A stretch of DNA of 64,000 bases. Origin: Acidobacteriota bacterium (GTDB lineage Bacteria > Acidobacteriota > Terriglobia > Bryobacterales > UBA6623). The DNA lies in assembly GCA_016125275.1 (NCBI GenBank), contig WGMB01000004.1, positions 248,001 to 312,000 on the forward strand. Reading direction: 5' to 3'. The translations under genes and the position numbers were made by a program. This document shows, one piece after another, positions 52,821-61,506 of this stretch (positions within the stretch are counted from its first letter, which is position 1; every line of letters starts with the position of its first letter). Below the pieces are notes generated by a model. The model had not been told where the DNA came from, did not search any database, and was given only the letters and a program-made list of their open reading frames with translations.

Positions 52821-53456
52821 ATGAGCGACCGGGTCCAGGCGGTTGATTTCAGCCGCCTCCGGTGGTGGCTGGCGAGCAGGGATGGATACGATGCGGAGAG
52901 GATGTTGACCGCTCGATTTGATACAGCCTTGGCTTGGGCCTCGGAGCTGCACAGGGAGCAGACCCGCAAGGGCAGCGGGACTCCCTATATCTCTCACCTG
53001 CTGGCCGTGACGGCGCTGGTGCTGGAGGCCGGCGGCGACGAGGACGAGGCGATCGCGGCGGTTCTGCACGACGCGATCGAGGACCAAGGGGGCCACCCGA
53101 CGCGAGAAGCGATCCGGCAACGGTTCGGAGACAGGGTCACGGCGCTGGTGGACGGTTGCACCGACGCGGACGTGATGCCGAAGCCGCCGTGGCTCGAACG
53201 CAAACAGGCGTTCATTGCATCGATTGCGGAGGCGCCGCCCTCGGTGCGCCTGATCGTCTCGGCCGACAAGCTGCACAACATCCAGTGCTCCATCGGAGAT
53301 CTGGAGAGGGAAGGGGACGGGGTGTGGGAGCGGTTTCGGGGCCGGGAGAAGGCCCTGTGGTACTACCGTTCGGTCGTCGAGGCGTTGGAATCGGCCGGTC
53401 CGAATCCGCTGCAGCCGCGCTTGCGGCAGGCGCTAGCGCGGCTAGAGTCACTTTGA
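52821..53456 (+). CDS. HD-domain phosphohydrolase, (p)ppGpp-hydrolase-like
   Basis: A 211-residue protein with an N-terminal HD domain like the hydrolase half of SpoT: FDTALAWASELHREQTRKGSGTPYISHLLAVTALVLEAGGDEDEAIAAVLHDAIEDQGG contains the H...HD...ED metal pattern, and LIVSADKLHNIQC the final Asp. No synthetase or TGS domain is present, so it resembles a small alarmone hydrolase, but other nucleotides are possible. Its last 9 bases overlap the convergent epimerase gene. Confidence 0.82.
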   Translation: MSDRVQAVDFSRLRWWLASRDGYDAERMLTARFDTALAWASELHREQTRKGSGTPYISHLLAVTALVLEAGGDEDEAIAAVLHDAIEDQGGHPTREAIRQRFGDRVTALVDGCTDADVMPKPPWLERKQAFIASIAEAPPSVRLIVSADKLHNIQCSIGDLEREGDGVWERFRGREKALWYYRSVVEALESAGPNPLQPRLRQALARLESL

Positions 53457-54389
53457 GGCGCGGAGCCAGTCCAGCGTCCTCTGCATCCCTTGTTCGAAGC
53501 CGATCGACGGCTCGAAGCCGAGGTCCCGGCGAGCCAGAGAGATGTCGGCCTGGGAGTGCCGGACGTCTCCGGGACGGTCGGGGCCGTGGGAGGCGGGCAA
53601 GTTTACGCCGGCGACCCGCTGCATGGCGTCCCAGACCTGATTGAGCGTCACCCGGCCGCCGCAGCCGCAGTTGTAGAGGCGTCCGGGGGCTTTCTCCGAA
53701 CGGGCGGCAAGGAGGTTGGCCTGGACGATGTTCTCGACGAAGATGAAGTCGCGGGATTGTTCGCCGTCGCCGTGGATCGTGGGGGCTTTGCCGGCCAGCA
53801 GACGGTCGGCGAAGATCGACAGGACGCCGGAATAGGGCGACTTGGGGTCTTGGCGGGGTCCGAAGACGTTGAAGTAGCGCAGCGCCACGGTCTCGAGCCC
53901 GTAGCTTTCCCAGAACGTCCGTAGATACATTTCGCCGGCGAGCTTGTGGACGGCGTAGGGCGAACGTGGATCGGGCAGCATATCCTCGCGCTTGGGCAAC
54001 TCCGGGGCGTTGCCGTAGGCAGCGGCGGAGGCGGCGAAGACGACTCGGCGCACCTTCTGGTCCACCGCGGCCTGGAGGACATTGAAGGTTCCGTCGACGT
54101 TGACCTCGTGGCACAGACGGGGATCTTCGATCGATTTCGGCACCGAGGCGATGGCGGCCTCGTGGAAGACGACGTGGACGCCGTCGAAGAGCCGTTCGAG
54201 GGTGGCGTAGTTGCGGATGTCGCCCCGGTGAATTTCGACCCGGTCGGCGACCTCTCGGAGATTGTCCTCGTGGCCGGTGCTGAAGTCGTCGACCACCATG
54301 ACGCGGCGTACGTCCGGTTGCTCGAGGAGCCCTCGGACCAGCGCCGAACCAATGAAGCCCGCGCCGCCGGTGACCAGGACGTTGCGCAT
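53448..54389 (-). CDS. NAD-dependent sugar-nucleotide epimerase/dehydratase (GalE-like)
   Basis: A 313-residue extended short-chain dehydrogenase. The NAD motif is VLVTGGAGFIGSALVRGLL (about 4-22), the catalytic YxxxK is in RSPYAVHKLAGEMYLR (about 143-158), and FNVFGPRQDPKSPYSGV marks the UDP-sugar branch. It is likely a UDP-glucose 4-epimerase or UDP-glucuronate epimerase. It is followed by the sugar-isomerase gene upstream on the same strand, only 4 bases away. Confidence 0.88.
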   Translation of the reverse strand: MRNVLVTGGAGFIGSALVRGLLEQPDVRRVMVVDDFSTGHEDNLREVADRVEIHRGDIRNYATLERLFDGVHVVFHEAAIASVPKSIEDPRLCHEVNVDGTFNVLQAAVDQKVRRVVFAASAAAYGNAPELPKREDMLPDPRSPYAVHKLAGEMYLRTFWESYGLETVALRYFNVFGPRQDPKSPYSGVLSIFADRLLAGKAPTIHGDGEQSRDFIFVENIVQANLLAARSEKAPGRLYNCGCGGRVTLNQVWDAMQRVAGVNLPASHGPDRPGDVRHSQADISLARRDLGFEPSIGFEQGMQRTLDWLRASK

Positions 54390-54393
54390 GGCT

Positions 54394-55245
54394 CTAGCTC
54401 AGGCGAGAGATCTCGTCGCTCAAGTAGGCCATCGATTCACGGATGATACGTCCGGCGCCGGGCGTGAAATCGAAGACTTCCATCGAGACCCAGCCGGGGA
54501 ACTGTCGATCCTTGGCGACCTGCAGCACCGGCTTGAAGTCGTAGCCGCCGTCGGGCCGGGGGTAGCTGCCGTCGAGCTCGTTGACGTGGATGTGTTTGAT
54601 CTTCGACCAGTTGCGCTCGACGATGACGGCGTGGGGCTCGACCTCGTTGATGGCGTTGTGGGAGTCGAACATGGTCCGGACGGCCGGACTGCCGATCTCG
54701 TCGACGATGCCTGCGGCCTCATCGAGGGTTTGGACCACGTCGCACTGCTCGATGGGGAGCGCCTCGACCAGCAGGGTCACTCCGAGGGACTCCAGATGGC
54801 CGGCGATGGAGGCCACGCCGTCAATGTAGTTGCGGGTCGCCTGCTCGCGGGTGGCCCCGCCGGTGGTCTTGCGCTGGCCGGGGGAGCCAAAGACCATGAC
54901 GCCGCCGGTCTCCCCGGCGCGGAGGTCGGCGCAGAGGTCGCCGAGGCGCCGCACGAAGTCCCAACTGTGGGTGCGCATGGCGTCATCCGGCGTCGTCACG
55001 TGAATGCCGGTCGGCCCGACGGTGAGCCAGTGCAGCCCGACGAAGTCGAGACCTTCGGAGACGATGATGTCGCGCACTTCGCGTCGGCGCTCAGCGGGCA
55101 GCGTGGTGGCGTCGGTCTGCAGCGTGAATGGGGCGATCTCGATGCCGTCCCAGCCGGCGGCCTTGATGGCGCGGCACTGCTCGACGAAAGGGGTTTTCTC
55201 GAAGACTTCGTTGCAGACGGAGAGACGAAAGGGACCAACAGGCAT
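54394..55245 (-). CDS. Sugar phosphate isomerase/epimerase (xylose-isomerase-like TIM barrel)
   Basis: A 283-residue AP-endonuclease-2/xylose-isomerase-like TIM barrel without a signal peptide. Metal ligands are suggested by LLVEALPIEQCDVV, MFDSHNAINE, KHIHVNELDGSYPRPDGGYDF and WVSMEVFDF, the pattern of hydroxypyruvate-isomerase/tagatose-epimerase-like proteins. I start at 55245 (MPVGPFRLSVCNEVF), 12 codons inside the open frame, because the earlier part lacks a plausible start. It pairs with the epimerase gene downstream and is divergent from the Tat-signalled isomerase. Confidence 0.82.
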   Translation of the reverse strand: MPVGPFRLSVCNEVFEKTPFVEQCRAIKAAGWDGIEIAPFTLQTDATTLPAERRREVRDIIVSEGLDFVGLHWLTVGPTGIHVTTPDDAMRTHSWDFVRRLGDLCADLRAGETGGVMVFGSPGQRKTTGGATREQATRNYIDGVASIAGHLESLGVTLLVEALPIEQCDVVQTLDEAAGIVDEIGSPAVRTMFDSHNAINEVEPHAVIVERNWSKIKHIHVNELDGSYPRPDGGYDFKPVLQVAKDRQFPGWVSMEVFDFTPGAGRIIRESMAYLSDEISRLS

Positions 55246-55315
55246 AACGGCCTCGCTGCACCAGTCTAGCAACGGCGTCACGACGCTCGCCGGTGCGCTA
55301 TATTCTCAGGCAGCC

Positions 55316-56179
55316 ATGTTGAACCGCAGACAATTCCTCGGCTCCGCCGCCGGTTTGGCCGCAGCCGCCGCACTTCCGGCCCACGAAGGAATCCACTCGA
55401 TCTTTCGCGGCGTTCAGATCGGAGCGCAGAGCTACAGCTTCCGCGACCGAGACATTCTGGCCGCCCTCAAGGCCTACAAGGAGATTGGGCTGGGGGAGTG
55501 TGAGATGTGGAGCGGGCACATGGAGCGGCCCGCCGGCCAGAGACTCAGTCGCGAGCAGTTGCGCGACTGGCGGCTGAAGGTCGATTTGGGCGAGTTCGAG
55601 AAGGTGGGCCATGAGTTCCATGAGGCCGGTGTGGAGCTGTACGCCTACAACTACAGCTTCCGGGCTGACTTCACGGACGCGGAGATCGATCGCGGGTTCG
55701 AGATGGCGAAGGCGCTGGGCGCGAAGGTCATTACGGCTTCCGGCAATGTCTCGGTCGCGCAGCGAGTGGACAAGTTCGCCAAGAAGCACGACATGCGCGT
55801 GGGGATGCACAACCACTCGCACATTCGCGACGACGAGTTTGCCACGCCGGACGACTTCGCCAAGGCCATGAAGGGGACGACGCACATCGCGATCAACCTC
55901 GACATCGGCCACTTCTTCGGCGCCGGCTTCGACCCGGTGGACTTTCTGGGCAAGCATCACAAGGACATCGTGACGATCCATGTGAAGGACAAGTCGAAGG
56001 ACGACGTAAACATGCCGTTCGGGCAGGGCGCCACGCCGATCGTCGAGTGTCTGCGGCTAATGCGCGACAAGAAGTACAAGATCCCGGCCAACATCGAGTA
56101 CGAATACAAGGGCGGCGACACGGTGGCGGAAGTGAAGAAGTGCTTCGAGTACTGCAAGAACGCGGTGCTGGAGAGCTGA
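55316..56179 (+). CDS. Tat-exported sugar phosphate isomerase/epimerase-like TIM barrel
   Basis: A 287-residue xylose-isomerase-like TIM barrel behind a twin-arginine signal (MLNRRQFLGSAAGLAAAAALPA). Recognisable segments are GVQIGAQSYSFRDRDILAAL, GMHNHSHIRDDE, AINLDIGHFFGAGFDPVDFLGKHHKDIVTIHVKDK and IEYEYKGGD, which supply Glu, Asp and His metal ligands. The start at 55316 puts RR at residues 4-5; upstream frame overlaps the divergent gene. TATATT (55300-55305) lies 11 bases upstream as a possible -10. A strong terminator follows. Confidence 0.87.
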   Translation: MLNRRQFLGSAAGLAAAAALPAHEGIHSIFRGVQIGAQSYSFRDRDILAALKAYKEIGLGECEMWSGHMERPAGQRLSREQLRDWRLKVDLGEFEKVGHEFHEAGVELYAYNYSFRADFTDAEIDRGFEMAKALGAKVITASGNVSVAQRVDKFAKKHDMRVGMHNHSHIRDDEFATPDDFAKAMKGTTHIAINLDIGHFFGAGFDPVDFLGKHHKDIVTIHVKDKSKDDVNMPFGQGATPIVECLRLMRDKKYKIPANIEYEYKGGDTVAEVKKCFEYCKNAVLES

Positions 56180-56211
56180 CCGGCCCCTTCGCTGCGTTTC
56201 GAGAACAAATG

Positions 56212-56240
56212 ACAGGCGGGCCCTCGGGCCCGCCTGTTTT
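56212..56240 (+). terminator. Intrinsic terminator after the TIM-barrel gene
   Basis: An 11-bp GC-rich stem (56212-56222 with 56227-56237) with a CTCG loop is followed by TTTTGCGTTG. It is 33 bases after the stop and the best rho-independent terminator in the window. Confidence 0.85.
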
Positions 56241-56301
56241 GCGTTGTAGGCCTTCCGATTTCGGCAAGGAGTAGAATTTCCTGTTCGTATTCAAGAACGA
56301 G

Positions 56302-56309
56302 AAAAGGAG
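56302..56309 (+). promoter_or_regulatory. Consensus ribosome-binding site of the flotillin gene
   Basis: AAAAGGAGG ends 8 bases before the ATG at 56318, a near-perfect match to the 16S rRNA tail and the strongest such site seen here. It fixes the flotillin start and suggests high translation. Confidence 0.8.
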
Positions 56310-56317
56310 GCCACACC

Positions 56318-57679
56318 ATGTTCTACATTCGCAAGGTCGGTCCTAATGAGGCCCTGATCGTTTCGGGAGGCGGCGCGAGGCCGCGCGTCGTGGTGGGCTC
56401 GAGCACTTGGATCAGCCCGTTCGTGCAGCGGGCGGATGTGTTGTCGCTCGAGATCATGACGCTGGCGGTGCGCACGCCGAACGTCTATACGCAGGAAGGC
56501 GTCGCTCTGTCGGTGGACGGCGTCGCGCAAGTGAAGGTCGCCCGCGACGAAGACTCGGTCCGGACGGCGGCGCAGCAGTTCTTGGGCAAGAGCGCCAGCG
56601 AGATCTCGCAGATCGCCCTGCAGACGCTGGAAGGCCACCAGCGGGCGATGATGGCGACGATGACGGTGGAGCAGATCTACCAGGACCGGGACTCGTTCGC
56701 CAAGCAGGTCCGGGAGGTCGCGTCGGTCGACATGGCCCGGATGGGCATGGAGATCGTGAGCTTCACGATCCGCGACATCTCCGACGAGAAGGGCTATTTG
56801 GACGCGCTGGGCATTAGGCGCACGTCGCAGGTGAAGCGCGACGCGGCGATTGGGCAAGCGATTGCGGAGAAAGAGTCGAGCGTGGAAGGCGCCGAAGCCC
56901 GGAGGCAATCCGAGGCGGCGCGGCTGCGCTCGGAGCAGCAGGTGGCCGAGTCGCAGAGAGACTTCGAGCTGGCCCAGGCCAGCTATCAGAAGGAGATCAA
57001 CGCGGCCAAGGCGGCGGCCGCCGCCGCGCTCGACCTGGAGCAAGCCCGGCAGCGGCAGAAGATCCGGGAGGAAGAGCTGCGCGTGTCGCTGATCGAGCGG
57101 CAGAAGCAGATCGAGATCCAGGAGCAGGAGACGCAGGTCAAGCAACGGGAGCTCGAGGCCAACGTGCGCAAGCCGGCCGAGGCCGAGCGCTACCGGCTGG
57201 AGACCGAGTCGCAGGGCCGCAAGGCGCAGGTGATCGCTGAGGCGGAGGCGCGTGCACAGGCGACGCGCTTGCAGGGCGAGGCCGAGGCTGCGGCCGAATC
57301 GACGCAGATCCGGCTGCGTGGTGAAGCCGAGGCCGACGCCATCCGCGCGAGGGGACTGGCCGAAGCCGAAGCGATGCGCCTGAAAGCCGAGGCCTGGAAG
57401 GAGTACGGCCAGGCGGCGCTAGCCGAGCAACTGTTGCGATCCCTGCCGGAACTGGCCCGGGCGATCGCCGAGCCGCTGGCCAAGACCGAGAAGATCGTGG
57501 TGATCAGCGGAGGAGGCGGCGGAGCGGGGACGGGCGCCACGCGGGTGACCGAGGATGTGACGCAGGCGATGGCGCGGCTGCCGGAGGCCGTGAAGGCCAT
57601 GACCGGCATCGACATCGTGGCCACGCTGAAGAACCTGCCGGGCGTGGTCAGCGAGCCGTCGAAGCCGTCCGAGAGCTGA
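56318..57679 (+). CDS. Flotillin-like SPFH-domain protein
   Basis: A 453-residue protein. The SPFH (band 7) domain covers about 1-185 (MFYIRKVGPNEALIVSGGG, then FLGKSASEISQIALQTLEGHQRAMMATMTVEQIYQDRDSFA). Residues about 190-385 are a long Ala/Glu-rich coiled coil with the EA-repeats of flotillins (AEAEARAQATRLQGEAEAAAEST). The C-terminus is Gly-rich, then helical. There is no N-terminal membrane helix, so attachment may be peripheral, as in eukaryotic flotillin. It organises membrane domains. No NfeD gene is adjacent. Confidence 0.9.
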   Translation: MFYIRKVGPNEALIVSGGGARPRVVVGSSTWISPFVQRADVLSLEIMTLAVRTPNVYTQEGVALSVDGVAQVKVARDEDSVRTAAQQFLGKSASEISQIALQTLEGHQRAMMATMTVEQIYQDRDSFAKQVREVASVDMARMGMEIVSFTIRDISDEKGYLDALGIRRTSQVKRDAAIGQAIAEKESSVEGAEARRQSEAARLRSEQQVAESQRDFELAQASYQKEINAAKAAAAAALDLEQARQRQKIREEELRVSLIERQKQIEIQEQETQVKQRELEANVRKPAEAERYRLETESQGRKAQVIAEAEARAQATRLQGEAEAAAESTQIRLRGEAEADAIRARGLAEAEAMRLKAEAWKEYGQAALAEQLLRSLPELARAIAEPLAKTEKIVVISGGGGGAGTGATRVTEDVTQAMARLPEAVKAMTGIDIVATLKNLPGVVSEPSKPSES

Positions 57680-58058
57680 AGACGCCGGCCGCCGCGGCCC
57701 AGAAAAGGGTCGCGGCGGCGATGTTCAAGATGGCGTCGGCGACCTGCGGATGGCGGTTCGGAGCCAGCAGTTGCAAGGATTCCGCGAAGACGCTGAGCCC
57801 GACCGCCAGCGTCAGAGCCCAGGGCGTGGAACGGGGCGGGCCGGAGCGCGCCAGCAGCCAGCCATAGGTTCCGAACAGGAAGACGTGGTAGGCCTTTTGG
57901 AGCAAGAACGGCGGCGAGCCCACCGGCGCCGGTCCGGGACCGAACAGCCAGGTGGAGATGACGGTGGCGATTCCGCCCGCCCAGGTCGTCTGAGAAAACA
58001 GGACCAGGGCGACCCACAATCTCAAAGTCCAAGGGCTCAACGAGGCGCGTGCGACCAA
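57648..58058 (-). CDS. VanZ-like membrane protein
   Basis: A 136-residue protein with four hydrophobic helices. LLQKAYHVFLFGTYGWLLARS and FAESLQLLAPNRHPQVADAILNIAAATLFW match the VanZ pattern (KxxHxxxF, ExxQ...R....D...N..G/A). VanZ gives slight teicoplanin resistance in enterococci; most homologues have no known role. The 3' end overlaps the convergent flotillin gene by 32 bases. Confidence 0.75.
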   Translation of the reverse strand: MVARASLSPWTLRLWVALVLFSQTTWAGGIATVISTWLFGPGPAPVGSPPFLLQKAYHVFLFGTYGWLLARSGPPRSTPWALTLAVGLSVFAESLQLLAPNRHPQVADAILNIAAATLFWAAAAGVFSSRTASTAR

Positions 58059-58097
58059 CTCCCATGCTAGCGCGGCGGTGCTAGACTGGGGCCCGCC

Positions 58098-59309
58098 ATG
58101 GCTTCGACGCGTCGTCGTTTCCTTCAGTCACTGTCCGGACTGGGCCTTGCCTCCCAGGTCGCCGCTCAGCAGGATCACTCGCTGCGGATTACCGCGGTGG
58201 AAGCCGTCCCGGTCAATTTGCGCCCGGGGAACAACCAGGGCGACCTGCCCAAGTTCGACGGCCCGTACGATCCCCAGCGTTGGCGCTACATTGGCCCCTT
58301 CGGCCAGCTCTCCGGCGCCTTGGCGGTGACGATTCGCACGAACCAGGGCGTGGTGGGATACGGATTGGGCGCAGGCGGGTCGGCGGGAGCGCAGATTGTG
58401 GAGAAGCATCTGCGGCATTTGCTCGTCGGCATGAATCCGCTCGACATCGAGCTGCTGTGGGAGCAGATGTACGCCTCGGGGCTCTCCTATGGCCGGCGGG
58501 GAATCTTCGTCACCGCTCTGAGCGCCGTCGACAACGCGCTGTGGGACGTGGTGGGCAAGCGGCTCGAACAGCCCGTGTACCGGTTGTTGGGCGGGGCGAC
58601 CAAGGAGAAGGCCGAGGCCTACTACACGAGCGCGAAGCCGGAATCGGGCCTCTCGATGGGCTTTCAGAACTTCAAGCTGCCCATCCGCGACGGCGTGCTG
58701 GAGGGGCGCGCCGGGATGGAGCGTACGACGGCCATCCTGCGGGAGGCTCGGCAGGCGATCGGCGCGGACAAACGGCTCATGATCGACGTGCTGTTCAAGT
58801 GGGACGACCTGAACTACGTGAAGGAGATGGCGTTGCGCCTGGAAGACGTGCAGTTGTACTTCATCGAGGAGGCGCTGTCTCCCGACGACCTACTGGGCTA
58901 CGCCGAGCTCGTGCGGGACATCCGATCGACGCTGATCGCGCATGGCGAGCACGAGTACACGCAGCACGGCTACAAGTTGTTGTTCCATCACAAAGCGGCG
59001 GGCGTGGCTCAGCCGGACGTCACCTGGTGCGGCGGCGTGACGGCGGCGCGGAAGATCGGCGTGATGGCCGCCGAGCACGACGTGGTCTTTCTGCCGCACC
59101 GAGGCGGCAGCCTCTACGGGTTGCCGCTGGTGCTGACGAGCTCTCACGCGCCAATGGCGGAGAGCTTCGGCACGGGGGAGCCGGTCAGCGACTTGATGCT
59201 GGCGATGACGGCGCCGTTCGAGAAGGGCTACTACCTACCGCCGGAGAAGCCCGGGTTTGGAACGGAAGTGACCGATGCCCTGATCCAAAAAAACCGCAAG
59301 GACGTTTGA
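58098..59309 (+). CDS. Tat-exported enolase-superfamily dehydratase, L-rhamnonate-dehydratase-like
   Basis: A 403-residue enolase-superfamily enzyme with a twin-arginine signal (ASTRRRFLQSLSGLGLASQVAAQ). The barrel metal ligands are seen in LMIDVLFKWDD, LYFIEEALSPDD and IAHGEHEYTQHG; the general acid/base is likely the His in VVFLPHRGGSLYGLP. The GEHEYT segment is typical of L-rhamnonate dehydratase. It would dehydrate a sugar acid to a 2-keto-3-deoxy acid. The aldolase-family gene follows after 14 bases, which fits the next pathway step. Confidence 0.85.
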   Translation: MASTRRRFLQSLSGLGLASQVAAQQDHSLRITAVEAVPVNLRPGNNQGDLPKFDGPYDPQRWRYIGPFGQLSGALAVTIRTNQGVVGYGLGAGGSAGAQIVEKHLRHLLVGMNPLDIELLWEQMYASGLSYGRRGIFVTALSAVDNALWDVVGKRLEQPVYRLLGGATKEKAEAYYTSAKPESGLSMGFQNFKLPIRDGVLEGRAGMERTTAILREARQAIGADKRLMIDVLFKWDDLNYVKEMALRLEDVQLYFIEEALSPDDLLGYAELVRDIRSTLIAHGEHEYTQHGYKLLFHHKAAGVAQPDVTWCGGVTAARKIGVMAAEHDVVFLPHRGGSLYGLPLVLTSSHAPMAESFGTGEPVSDLMLAMTAPFEKGYYLPPEKPGFGTEVTDALIQKNRKDV

Positions 59310-59323
59310 GGAGAACCGGAACG

Positions 59324-60310
59324 GTGAGCACGGCGATGAATCGACGCAGATTTCTTCAGGGTTTGGCGCTGGGAACGGCGGCGGCCCCGCTTTGGGCGGC
59401 CGGGGGCGGGCAACTGCCGGCCCTGCGCGGCGTCTACCCCATCATGCAGACGCCTTACCTGGGGTCCGGGCCCGTCGACTACGAGTCGTTGGCGGCGGAG
59501 GTCCGCTTCCTCGACAAGACCGGGACGCACGGTATCGTATGGCCTCAGTTGGCCAGCGAGTACATGCGGCTGAGCTACGAAGAGCGCATCGAAGGAGCCG
59601 AGACGATCGTGAAGGCGGCCCAGGGGTTGCGTCCGAAAGTCGTGATCGGCGTGCAGGCGGTGGACGCCGAGACGGCGGTGCGCTTCGCCAAGCACGCCGA
59701 CAAACTCCGGCCGGACGCGATCATCGCCCTGCCCCCTCGCAAGGGCGAACAGAACGAGTTCGATCTGCCGGCGATCAAGGACTACTACCGGCGGATCGGC
59801 AAGGCCTGCGACCTGCCGTTGTTCATCCAGGCGATCGGCAACATCAGCGTGGAGTTCATCGTGGAGTTGATGCGGGAGGTTCCGACTCTGTCCTATGTGA
59901 AAGATGAGGCGGGACACACGCTGAGCCGGATTACGGAGCTCCGAGCCGCGAGCACCCCGCGGCCGTTGGGGATCTTCACGGGCGGACACAGCAAAACGCT
60001 CATCGATGAGATGGCGCGCGGCTCCGACGGCAGCATGCCGGTCGCCTCGTGGGTGGACCTGCTGGCGACGACGTGGGATCTGTGGGCGCAGGGCCGCCAG
60101 GGAGAGGCGATCGACGCCTTCTCCAAGGCCATGCTGTTCACTACGCAAGTCAGCTCCTACGGGCTGGTGGCGGCGAACTACGTGCTGCACCTGCGCGGGG
60201 TCTTTCCCAACTGGAAGACCCGGAATCCCAACGAGCGTCCGCTGGATGAGGAATCGCGGAAGGCGCTCGAGCGCTCATTCGAGTTCGTCAAGCCGTATCT
60301 GCGGGCCTGA
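59324..60310 (+). CDS. Tat-exported DapA-family (dihydrodipicolinate-synthase-like) lyase
   Basis: A 328-residue TIM-barrel protein of the DapA/KDG-aldolase family. The signal peptide is NRRRFLQGLALGTAAAPLWAAG. The Schiff-base lysine is Lys193 in LSYVKDEAGHT. The segment where DapA has Tyr in YNxP reads PLFIQAIGN, so that Tyr appears replaced by Phe167. GIFTGGHSKTLIDEMARGSDGSMPVASW matches the barrel end. I prefer GTG 59324 (GAGGAG 10 bases upstream) to ATG 59336. With the dehydratase just upstream, cleavage of a 2-keto-3-deoxy sugar acid is likely. Confidence 0.83.
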   Translation: MSTAMNRRRFLQGLALGTAAAPLWAAGGGQLPALRGVYPIMQTPYLGSGPVDYESLAAEVRFLDKTGTHGIVWPQLASEYMRLSYEERIEGAETIVKAAQGLRPKVVIGVQAVDAETAVRFAKHADKLRPDAIIALPPRKGEQNEFDLPAIKDYYRRIGKACDLPLFIQAIGNISVEFIVELMREVPTLSYVKDEAGHTLSRITELRAASTPRPLGIFTGGHSKTLIDEMARGSDGSMPVASWVDLLATTWDLWAQGRQGEAIDAFSKAMLFTTQVSSYGLVAANYVLHLRGVFPNWKTRNPNERPLDEESRKALERSFEFVKPYLRA

Positions 60311-60363
60311 GGATGCGTGCAGGAGGCTGAAACCCCTGTGCTAGAGTCGGAATCAGACCTCGT

Positions 60364-61476
60364 ATGCGGACTTTCGTCCGAATCGACCTCTCCCGCATCG
60401 CCCAAAACTACCGCAACCTACGGGCCGCCTGCCTGCCGGGCGGAGATGTGCTGGCCGTGGTCAAGGCCAACGCCTACGGACACGGTGCGGTCGCGGTGGC
60501 GGGAGCCTTGGAAGCGATCGGCTGCCGACGTTTCGCGGTGGCGTCCCCAGGAGAAGGCGTGGAGCTGCGCCAGGCGGGGGTGGGCGGAGAGATCGTCGTT
60601 CTCGAGGGCTTCCTGCCGGGTGAGGACGACGTATTTGTTGCCGAACGGCTGACGCCTCTGCTGCACCACCCTGGCCAAGTGGAGCGCTGGGTCGAGTTGG
60701 GCGGCGCCGCTTCGACGCCGCTGCCCTGCTACTTGAAGGTCAACACCGGCATGAACCGCCTGGGCGTGGAACTCGACCGAGCGCAGTCGATCGCCTCGCG
60801 GCTGGCCTGCGCGCGAGGCGTGGAGTTTCTGGGCTTGGCGACGCACCTCGCTTCGGCGGAGGACTTCGAGGACCCAGCCGCGGACGAGCAGATGGAGCGT
60901 TTCGAGGAGCTGCTCGGCGCGATGGAGGCGGCCAGCGTGCCGCTGCCCTCGGTGCACTTCGCCAACAGCGCCGCGTTGGCATACCGTCCTACCGGCGCAG
61001 GCAACGTGGCCCGCTGTGGTCTGGCGCTGTACGGCTGGCTGCCGCCGACGGCGGGTCCCGCGGGCGCGCCCCGCGCGGAGGTTCGGCCGGCGCTGGAATG
61101 GCGGGCCCGCGTGCTGTCGGTGCGGGAGCTGGGAATAGGGGACCGAGTCGGCTACAGCGGGATCTTCCGCGCAGAGAGGCCGATGAGGATTGCGGCGCTG
61201 GGCGTGGGCTATGGCGACGGATACCGGCGGGAGCTCTCCGAAGGCGGACGCGTCCTGCTGGGCGAGGCAAGCTGTCCTGTGGTGGGGCGCGTAAGCATGG
61301 ACATCACGACGGTGGACGTTTCGCAGTGTGGCATCGTCGAGCCAGGGGACGAGGCGATTCTGCTCAGCCCTGAGCTCAGCGCTCATGAGGTTGCCGCTCG
61401 CTGCGGCACGATCGCCTATGAGATCCTGTGCGGAATTTCCGGGCGGGTCCCACGGATCTATGAACAACGAGGCTAA
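60364..61476 (+). CDS. alr: Alanine racemase
   Basis: A 370-residue fold-type III PLP enzyme that makes D-alanine for peptidoglycan. The PLP lysine is Lys34 in VLAVVKANAYGHGAV; the catalytic Tyr lies in RVGYSGIF (near 262); RVSMDITTVDVS and GDEAILLS are also standard. Length is normal. It follows the aldolase gene by 53 bases and is convergent with thrC, with one small uncertain frame between. Confidence 0.95.
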   Translation: MRTFVRIDLSRIAQNYRNLRAACLPGGDVLAVVKANAYGHGAVAVAGALEAIGCRRFAVASPGEGVELRQAGVGGEIVVLEGFLPGEDDVFVAERLTPLLHHPGQVERWVELGGAASTPLPCYLKVNTGMNRLGVELDRAQSIASRLACARGVEFLGLATHLASAEDFEDPAADEQMERFEELLGAMEAASVPLPSVHFANSAALAYRPTGAGNVARCGLALYGWLPPTAGPAGAPRAEVRPALEWRARVLSVRELGIGDRVGYSGIFRAERPMRIAALGVGYGDGYRRELSEGGRVLLGEASCPVVGRVSMDITTVDVSQCGIVEPGDEAILLSPELSAHEVAARCGTIAYEILCGISGRVPRIYEQRG

Positions 61477-61506
61477 AGTTGGCCTCCCGCAGCCGATGAG
61501 GGGCTG

